Positions 34,658 to 39,732 of a stretch of 39,732 nt of DNA are shown piece after piece. How positions within the stretch are numbered: position 1 is the first letter of the stretch; each line of letters starts with the position of its first letter. The position numbers were made by a program, and so were the translations under genes. Source of the DNA: JALYXS01 sp051003795 (GTDB lineage Bacteria; Acidobacteriota; Terriglobia; Bryobacterales; Bryobacteraceae); the NCBI GenBank assembly GCA_051003795.1, contig JBPCKZ010000199.1, positions 1-39,732 of the forward strand. Direction: 5' to 3'. The notes below the pieces were generated by a model, which saw nothing but the letters and a program-made list of their open reading frames with translations, had not been told where the DNA came from and searched no databases.

Positions 34658-36048
34658 GAGCCGCGGCATTACTAGTCGCCGGACAACTGATGATGAGCGC
34701 GCAAGCCGTGGATCGCACGAAACCGCCCGAGACTCCGGCAATTCCCTCGTACAAATTGCCGCCGGTTTCGGAGAGCAAGCTGCCGAATGGCTTATCCATA
34801 GTGCTGGCGGAGGACTCGCGCTTTCCACTGGTGACCGTCCGTCTGGCGTTCCAGGCGGGCTCGAAATTCGATCCGCCAAATCTGCCGGGACTTTCGGACA
34901 GCGTCGCCACGCTGCTCACGCAGGGAACCAAGACGCGCACTTCGCGCCAGATCGCGGAAGAACTCGCTTCGATTGGCGGCACTCTCACCGGCCGCTCCAC
35001 GCCGGACGGTCTTGTTCTCTCGGGCAGCAGCCTGGCCGAGAATACGCCGAAGCTCCTGGCTCTGCTCGGCGATGTGGTGCTGAACGCCGGTTTCCCAATG
35101 GATGAAGTCGCGCTGCATAAGCAGAATCGCAAACAGGCGCTGCTCGCGCAGCGGTCGGAATCGGATTACCTGGCGCGGGAAAAAATGAACGAAGTGGTTT
35201 TCGGGCCCCATCCTTACGCGCATATCGGGCCGACGGTTGCGTCGCTGGACGCTTTGGACCGGAAGGCGCTTATCGATTTCCGCGACCGCTATCTGACCCC
35301 CAATCGCGCCTACCTGATCGTGATCGGGAAGCTGCCGCCGCGCGCGGAAATTACGAAGACGATCGGCGAGCGGTTCGCTTCGTGGTCCGGCAAGGAAGCC
35401 CCTGCATACTCGCCCGCCGCGCCGCCCGAGAGCAAGAGACGGATTGTGCTGGTGGATCGCCCCGGCTCGGCGCAGGCGGATATTCGCGTTGCCAAGTTGT
35501 CGAGCACTTACAAATCCCCCGAGCTTTTTCCGCTGATCGTGGGATCGGCCATCTTGGGCGGCACCGCCGATTCGCGATTGTTCAACGATATCCGCGAGAA
35601 GCGCGGTTACGCGTACGACGCCCACACCGAGTTTGATCGGCGCCAGGAAACCGGCGTCATGACCGCCGTGACCGAAGTGCGAAACGATGTCGTGGAGCCG
35701 GCGATGCAGGCATTGCTCGACGACCTCGCGGAGATGGGCAAAGAGACCGTCAAAGCGGATGAGCTCACCGATACGAAAAACTTCTTGAACGGGGTGTATC
35801 TCATCCGCCTGGAACCGCAAAGCGGGCTTGCCGATCAACTGGCCACGATTAAGTTGATGGGATTGCCCAACGATTATCTCGAAACTTATACAACGCATGT
35901 CCGCTCCGTGGAGCCGGACCAGATCGAGAAGGTCGCGAAGAAATACATGACGCCGGACAACTCGACCATCGTGGTCGTCGGCGACGCATCGAAAATCCAG
36001 AAAGCTCTCGAGAAGATCGGGACCGTCACCCTGGGCACGGGCAAGTAA
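34654..36048 (+). CDS. Periplasmic M16 family partner without zinc motif
   Basis: 464 residues with an N-terminal leader (RAAALLVAGQLMMSAQA) and two M16 halves. In the place of HxxEH the sequence is GLSDSVATLL, so no zinc site remains. The C-terminal half keeps the substrate-binding Arg/Tyr block (DSRLFNDIREKRGYAY). This is the usual noncatalytic subunit that completes the clamshell of the preceding catalytic subunit. ATGA overlap with that gene and a TAATG join to the Nudix gene show coupled translation. N-terminal proline-rich segment (about 24-38) is typical of exported forms. Confidence 0.92.
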   Translation: MRAAALLVAGQLMMSAQAVDRTKPPETPAIPSYKLPPVSESKLPNGLSIVLAEDSRFPLVTVRLAFQAGSKFDPPNLPGLSDSVATLLTQGTKTRTSRQIAEELASIGGTLTGRSTPDGLVLSGSSLAENTPKLLALLGDVVLNAGFPMDEVALHKQNRKQALLAQRSESDYLAREKMNEVVFGPHPYAHIGPTVASLDALDRKALIDFRDRYLTPNRAYLIVIGKLPPRAEITKTIGERFASWSGKEAPAYSPAAPPESKRRIVLVDRPGSAQADIRVAKLSSTYKSPELFPLIVGSAILGGTADSRLFNDIREKRGYAYDAHTEFDRRQETGVMTAVTEVRNDVVEPAMQALLDDLAEMGKETVKADELTDTKNFLNGVYLIRLEPQSGLADQLATIKLMGLPNDYLETYTTHVRSVEPDQIEKVAKKYMTPDNSTIVVVGDASKIQKALEKIGTVTLGTGK

Positions 36049-36569
36049 TGAAGATAGTTTCTTCCGAAGAGCGGTATCGCTGCAAACTGTTTTGGGTGAC
36101 CGAGGACGATGCCAAGGACCCGAGCGGCTTTGAAATCAAGCGGTCGATCGTGCGGCACAACGGATCGGCCGTCATGATGGCCGTCGACGATAAGAAGCGC
36201 GTGCTCCTAGTGCGGCAGTATCGCTTGCCGGCGGAGAAGACGATGTGGGAACTGCCGGCTGGCAAGGTGGATGAAGGCGAGTCGGCCTTGCAGGCGGCGA
36301 GACGGGAACTGGTGGAGGAGACGGGTTACCGGGCGAAGACCTGGAAAAAAATGGTGACGTTCTACCCGAGTCCCGGGTATGTGCAGGAGAAGATGACGAT
36401 TTTTCTCGCGACGGATTTGACGGCGGGCGACGCGGCGCCGATGGACGATGAGCGGATCGAGACGCGCTGGTTCACGAGGAAGGAGATGGATGAGATGATC
36501 CGCTCGAACCAGTTGATCGACGGGAAGACGCTGATCGGCTATCTGCACTGGACCAGCAAGCGGCTGTAG
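36048..36569 (+). CDS. Nudix hydrolase, ADP-ribose pyrophosphatase-like
   Basis: 173 residues with a perfect Nudix box from G72 to Y94 (G-x5-E-x7-R-E-U-x-E-E-x-G-U; RELVEETGY). The preceding WELPAGKVDEGE and the following PSPGYVQEKMTIFLA (proline about 15-16 residues after the box) are typical of ADP-sugar pyrophosphatases of the NudF type, which hydrolyse ADP-ribose or related ADP-sugars. It starts on the last base of the M16 partner stop (TAATG). It ends 2 bases before the convergent galT end, leaving no room for a separate terminator. Exact substrate is inferred only. Confidence 0.9.
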   Translation: MKIVSSEERYRCKLFWVTEDDAKDPSGFEIKRSIVRHNGSAVMMAVDDKKRVLLVRQYRLPAEKTMWELPAGKVDEGESALQAARRELVEETGYRAKTWKKMVTFYPSPGYVQEKMTIFLATDLTAGDAAPMDDERIETRWFTRKEMDEMIRSNQLIDGKTLIGYLHWTSKRL

Positions 36570-36571
36570 CG

Positions 36572-37609
36572 TTAAGCTTCCAGGTAGTGCCTTTCCGGCA
36601 GATCGCGCAATCTCGCGGCGGCGGATTCCGCGGTGATGTCGCGTTGCGGCATCCCAAGCATTTCGTAGCCGACCATAAACTTCCGCACCGTGGCGGAACG
36701 CAGCAGCGGCGGATAAAAGTGCGCGTGGAGATGCCACTCGGGATGCGCCGCCCCATCGGTCGGATGCTGATGGAAACCCATCGTGTAGGGGAAAGACACG
36801 TCGAAGAGATTGTCGTAGCGCGTCGTCAGACGCTTCAAAATACCGGCAAGGTCGTCCCGCGCGGTATCCTCCAGTGAATCGATCGCACCGACATGCGCTT
36901 TCGAGATTACGATCGTCTCGAACGGCCAAACCGCCCAGAAGGGCACCAGCGCGGCGAACGACTCGTTCTCGCACACAACCCGTTCGCGCGCCGCGAGTTC
37001 CAGCTTCAGATAATTGCACAGGAGGCAGGAATTGCGCGCGCGAAGATAATCCGCCTGCGCCGACTGCTCCTTGACGATCTCGTTGGGCAGCGACTCGTTG
37101 GCCCAGATTTGGCAATGCGGATGGGGGTTGCTCGCGCCCATCATCTCCCCCCGGTTCTCGAAAATCTGAACGTTGTGGATGAACGGCATTGCGCCCAAGT
37201 CGCGAAATTGGGCAACCCACTCATCGACCACCTGCCGGAGCGCGGGCACGCTCATGCGCGCTACCGTGAGGCTGTGATTCGGAGAGAAGCACACCACGCG
37301 GCAGATACCCTTTTCCGCGCGAGCCACCAGCAAACCGCCCTGGTCGAAGGCGTCCTCCGGCGTATCCGGCCGCAATGCCGCATAATCGTTGTCGAAGACG
37401 AACGTGGAGGTGTACGGCGGATTCCTGGCGCCTCCCGCCCGCGAATTGCCGGGGCAAAGATAACACTTCGGATCGTATTCGATATCGACCGGCCGCGCCG
37501 TTTTCTCGATTTGGCCCTGCCACGGGCGGTCCGTGCGCTGCGGCGACACCAGGACCCATTCGCGCGTGAGGGGGTTCAATCGCCGGTGCGGCTGTTCGCT
37601 CCACTTCAT
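36572..37609 (-). CDS. galT: Galactose-1-phosphate (hexose-1-phosphate) uridylyltransferase
   Basis: 345 residues from the ATG at 37609 (KWSEQPHRRLNPLTREWVLVSP). This Leloir-pathway enzyme swaps UMP between UDP-glucose and galactose 1-phosphate. The active-site NPHPHCQIWA (161-170) has nucleophile H165, the equivalent of E. coli H166. Zinc-site cysteines CYLC (49-52) and later H-x-H pairs (HLHAHFYPP) of the HIT-like fold are visible. The sequence before this ATG (MICTCESRASLVG) is unlike the family and probably not translated. No galK or galE is adjacent. It converges on the Nudix gene. Confidence 0.95.
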   Translation of the reverse strand: MKWSEQPHRRLNPLTREWVLVSPQRTDRPWQGQIEKTARPVDIEYDPKCYLCPGNSRAGGARNPPYTSTFVFDNDYAALRPDTPEDAFDQGGLLVARAEKGICRVVCFSPNHSLTVARMSVPALRQVVDEWVAQFRDLGAMPFIHNVQIFENRGEMMGASNPHPHCQIWANESLPNEIVKEQSAQADYLRARNSCLLCNYLKLELAARERVVCENESFAALVPFWAVWPFETIVISKAHVGAIDSLEDTARDDLAGILKRLTTRYDNLFDVSFPYTMGFHQHPTDGAAHPEWHLHAHFYPPLLRSATVRKFMVGYEMLGMPQRDITAESAAARLRDLPERHYLEA

Positions 37610-37619
37610 GCCTACCAGA

Positions 37620-37814
37620 CTAGCTCGACTTTCGCAGGTGCAAATCAAATCCCTGCACCGCCGCGATTCTGCCCGAGAACTGCATGCGCTGCTTGACCAG
37701 GCTGGCTGCCTCTATTTCTCCGATCTCCTCCCGGCTGAACCCAGTCTTACCGGACCAGCTGGCGCCTATACAGGCAGCGCGTTTCCCGTCCACCTGACGT
37801 GAAGGCTCGCGCAC
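37620..37814 (-). pseudogene. 3' remnant of an aldo/keto reductase gene
   Basis: A short frame that reads RQVDG...IGASW...FSREEIGEIEA, which lines up with the C-terminal end of the intact reductase at the right edge of the window (KQVDGVIGATDFRLSREEIGEIEA). Nothing upstream of it encodes the rest of a reductase, and the C-terminal tail is different. It seems to be a truncated second copy with extra residues between QVDG and IGA. It is flanked by galT (10 bases away) and by the J-domain gene on the other strand. Confidence 0.55.
37708..37741. repeat. Direct repeat, left copy (matches 39430-39463)
   Basis: 34 bases beginning GCCTCTATTT, identical at 32 of 34 positions to 39430-39463 in the same orientation. 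Both copies encode SREEIGEIEA on the minus strand at the end of an aldo/keto reductase frame. The J-domain gene lies between the two copies. Confidence 0.85.
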
Positions 37815-37863
37815 GTACCTCTTGGTTTGACTGCTTCAAGTAGCGCGAATCTCCCACAGCGGC

Positions 37864-37869
37864 TATACT
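37864..37869 (+). promoter_or_regulatory. Candidate -10 box of the DUF4236/J-domain gene
   Basis: TATACT, 16 bases before the ATG at 37886. No good -35 hexamer is present at 17 bases; a TTGACT lies too far upstream (31 bases between). Weak candidate only. Confidence 0.3.
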
Positions 37870-37885
37870 TCGTTCGAAAGCACAA

Positions 37886-39253
37886 ATGGGCTTCTTTTTC
37901 CGCAGGAGTTCGAGAATCGGACCCTTCCGGCTGAACCTTTCCAGATCTGGGATCGGCGCATCGGTGGGCGTTAAAGGTGCCCGCCTCACAATGACGCCTC
38001 GTGGTACAACCTACGTCACCATCGGCAGCCATGGTTTTTACTATCGTGAAACGCTGTCGAGCCGTGATGACATCCGGCGGGTTCATCCTATCGCTCCAAT
38101 TGCTGCGAAGCCTCAAGCCGGCTCGATCAAAGACACAATAGCCAGCGCAGGATCGTTTGGCCTCGTGGACAGCTCTTGCGAGCGGCTGGTCCAACATCTA
38201 AATGAGCGCGCGAACCGGTCCAATCCAGCTTGGATTCTCTACATTGCTGCCCTGATGTCCCTCGCCGGGTTAGCGATGCTGCCGGACGTACCGCGTTTGC
38301 CAAACTTACCCGAGGTGACACTACCGCTCTTAGCTGCGCTTGGGCTGTTCATCGCGGGCGTGATCGCACCCAAAAAAAACGCGGAAAAACGAAAATTCCG
38401 CTTGTTCTATGAATTGGATGAAGCAGAGCAGCAAAAGCATAACGTCGTCCAACAGTCGCTTGGCCAATTGTCAAAGTGCCATCGCGTATGGCGGATTGAG
38501 ACACAATCGGAAACTTCGGATTGGAAGCGCAACGCCGGAGCTTCCTCCTTGGTGCAGCGGGCGGTCATAAGTGTTGGCAACCTCAGTCCTCAACGCCTGG
38601 AAACGAATGTTCCAGTGCCCAGCGTCAATATGGGGCGAAGCCAGCTGTACTTCCTCCCGGATACAATCCTCTATCGGGATACCCACGGCTACGGGGCGAT
38701 CGCGTATAGTGATTTCCGAGTGGCGCAAGGGCTTACACGGTTCATCGAAAGCGATGGGGTTCCAGCTGACGCCACAGTCATCGATCACACTTGGCGTTAC
38801 GTCAATAAGAACGGCGGCCCTGACAGACGGTTCAACAACAACCGAGAACTACCGGTTCTACAGCTCGGCGTCTTGGTTTTTACGTCTTCAAAAGGGTTGA
38901 ATATTCAGATCAATACTTCGAATCCGCAACAGAGTCTTGCCTTTGCAGATTGCTGGCGGACGCTATTCCAACGCGCCCAAGAAAACCAGCAACAACGGGC
39001 GCAGTCCCAGCCACCCCCGCAAAGGGACGAACGATCTTCTAACCAAACAACGACGGCTCGAACGATACTCGGCGTAAGTGAGAATGCATCGGGAGACGAA
39101 ATTTCAGTCGCGTATCGCCGTTTGGCGCAGATGTACCACCCCGACAAGGTTGCAGGCTTGGCACCGGAATTTCAGGCGCTCGCCGACAAGAGGATGACGG
39201 AAATTAATGTTGCCTATGAAGTACTCAAACATAGCAATTCGGAAGAACTATAG
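37886..39253 (+). CDS. DUF4236 protein with two membrane helices and a C-terminal J domain
   Basis: 455 residues. The N-terminus (GFFFRRSSRIGPFRLNLSR, SGIGASVGVKGARLT, TYVTIGSHGFYY) is a DUF4236 module. Two membrane helices (about 116-134 and 146-163) are followed by a cytoplasmic or periplasmic middle region of unknown fold (about 180-365), a Gln-rich linker (about 366-388, QQQRAQSQPPPQ) and a J domain (about 391-450) with intact H418-P419-D420 and the helix-III motif INVAYEVL. J domains activate DnaK-type Hsp70. Bases are visibly more A/T-rich than in neighbours, which suggests recent acquisition. The gene lies between two copies of an aldo/keto reductase 3' end. Its role is unknown; a membrane-bound Hsp70 recruiter is the simplest inference. 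Confidence 0.85.
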   Translation: MGFFFRRSSRIGPFRLNLSRSGIGASVGVKGARLTMTPRGTTYVTIGSHGFYYRETLSSRDDIRRVHPIAPIAAKPQAGSIKDTIASAGSFGLVDSSCERLVQHLNERANRSNPAWILYIAALMSLAGLAMLPDVPRLPNLPEVTLPLLAALGLFIAGVIAPKKNAEKRKFRLFYELDEAEQQKHNVVQQSLGQLSKCHRVWRIETQSETSDWKRNAGASSLVQRAVISVGNLSPQRLETNVPVPSVNMGRSQLYFLPDTILYRDTHGYGAIAYSDFRVAQGLTRFIESDGVPADATVIDHTWRYVNKNGGPDRRFNNNRELPVLQLGVLVFTSSKGLNIQINTSNPQQSLAFADCWRTLFQRAQENQQQRAQSQPPPQRDERSSNQTTTARTILGVSENASGDEISVAYRRLAQMYHPDKVAGLAPEFQALADKRMTEINVAYEVLKHSNSEEL

Positions 39254-39290
39254 GTTCCACGTAAAGTCGGCATGTCATAGAAGTTCTTCC
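39241..39290. repeat. 9-bp inverted repeat over the end of the J-domain gene
   Basis: GGAAGAACT (39241-39249) and AGTTCTTCC (39282-39290) are perfect inverted copies with a 32-base spacer that includes the stop codon of the J-domain gene. It could form a stem in the mRNA 3' end or be a protein-binding site. The long spacer and lack of a U-run argue against a standard terminator. The remaining gene-free bases to 39404 are A/T-richer than the rest but show nothing I can name. Confidence 0.35.
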
Positions 39291-39404
39291 GCACCGGCTT
39301 GCGATGTAACTACGAAAAAGCGCGTTGTATTACCTATTTTAACTTGATCGTTGACACTGGCTCACTACCACTTGGTCGAGCGCGATCGCGTTCCGCGGCG
39401 ACTT

Positions 39405-39732
39405 TCACCCGCCGCTTTCTTTGGTGAACGCCTCTATTTCCCCGATCTCCTCCCGGCTCAACCGGAAATCCGTGGCGCCGATCACCCCATCCACCTGTTT
39501 CGCCGAGCGCATCCCCACGATCGCGGCCGTTACTTCGGGCCGCCGCAAGGTCCAGGCGATCGCGACTTCGCCGGTGGTGCGGCCATGACGCTTTCCGATT
39601 TCCCGCAGCAAATCCGCCAGCGCCAGATTGCGCGATAGCTTCGGCTCCTGGAAGTTCGGCGTGCTGCGGCGGAAATCGTCGGAAGGCAAAGCGGCGACGC
39701 GTTCCTTGGTCATCGCGCCCGCCAGCAGGCCC
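39405..39732 (-). CDS. Aldo/keto reductase, 3' part; 5' end beyond the window
   Basis: 108 C-terminal residues of an aldo/keto reductase of the YajO/Tas-type branch: GLLAGAMTKERVAALPSDD, then ALADLLREIGKRHGRTTGEVAIAWTL, TAAIVGMRSAKQVDG (the NADP-phosphate-binding RSxxQxxG-like segment) and SREEIGEIEA before the stop. The frame continues through the right edge of the window, so the catalytic Tyr/His part is not visible. The last 34-base block is repeated at 37708-37741. Confidence 0.9.
   Translation of the reverse strand, partial: GLLAGAMTKERVAALPSDDFRRSTPNFQEPKLSRNLALADLLREIGKRHGRTTGEVAIAWTLRRPEVTAAIVGMRSAKQVDGVIGATDFRLSREEIGEIEAFTKESGG
39430..39463. repeat. Direct repeat, right copy (matches 37708-37741)
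   Basis: The right-hand copy of the 34-base repeat, located inside the intact reductase frame. Two differences from the left copy (positions 12 and 30). Outside the block the two loci diverge, apart from short matches such as TGGCGCC. Confidence 0.85.

Noticed and set aside
33833..34879. A 348-codon minus-strand open frame
   Set aside because: Antisense to the M16 genes, whose overlaps and motifs are clear.
37747..37989. An 80-codon minus-strand frame in front of the J-domain gene
   Set aside because: It overlaps the start of the J-domain gene and the reductase remnant and shows no coherent protein features.

Overview
The window looks like chromosomal DNA of an acidobacterium, most likely of the Solibacter/Bryobacter type. 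This is inferred from gene content, not from a search. It carries a secreted von Willebrand protein of the VWFA-related acidobacterial type, two Oar-like outer-membrane receptors with an N-terminal carboxypeptidase-regulatory domain, a small secreted Cys/His-rich protein ending in QKRGPP, and tightly packed GC-rich genes. Most of the window is ordinary. The accessory features are a HicBA module beside a decayed gene (11.3-12.5 kb) and a J-domain gene flanked by repeated aldo/keto reductase 3' ends (37.6-39.5 kb).

Layout. 1-4.3 kb (+): ileS (5' end missing), lspA, lgt and a double zinc-ribbon protein, with ileS-lspA-lgt overlapping or abutting. 4.3-6.0 kb (-): a GAF protein followed by an Asp-box propeller. 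6.2-6.9 kb (+): a tail-anchored JAMM protein. 6.9-9.5 kb (-): a GT21-type glycosyltransferase, a heptad protein encoded by ten 21-bp repeats, and a VWA protein whose start codon overlaps that of the divergent selB (9.5-11.3 kb). 11.3-12.5 kb: a decayed gene, then hicA (apparently frameshifted at its end) and hicB. 12.5-15.1 kb (+): the Cys/His-rich exported protein and a TonB-dependent receptor. 15.2-17.3 kb (-): a YVTN-type propeller and an esterase, coupled by ATGA. 17.4-20.0 kb (+): a 49-aa membrane peptide, then a coupled operon of a heptose-kinase-like PfkB protein, a ROK kinase and GmhA. 20.1-27.2 kb (-): an SDR, a solo Clp-type AAA+ ATPase, GTP-dependent PEPCK and a 1035-aa receptor. 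27.3-36.6 kb (+): an unassigned 325-aa protein, a lytic transglycosylase, hrcA, then polX, two M16 peptidases and a Nudix hydrolase joined by start/stop overlaps. 36.6-39.7 kb: galT (-), an aldo/keto reductase remnant, the DUF4236/J-domain gene (+), and the 3' end of an intact aldo/keto reductase (-).

How the genes fit together. Many belong to the cell envelope: lipoprotein maturation (lspA, lgt), heptose precursor synthesis (hldA-like, gmhA), hopanoid or sphingolipid glycosylation (the GT21-like enzyme), murein turnover (slt), two receptors and two periplasmic M16 proteins. Stress and protein quality control are represented by hrcA, the AAA+ ATPase and the J-domain protein. No rRNA, tRNA, CRISPR array, insertion sequence or integrase was recognised. 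The least explained items are the JAMM protein, the Cys/His-rich protein with its receptor, the solo AAA+ with a possible ClpP-docking loop, and the repeat-flanked J-domain gene. No single clearly new multi-gene system stands out.
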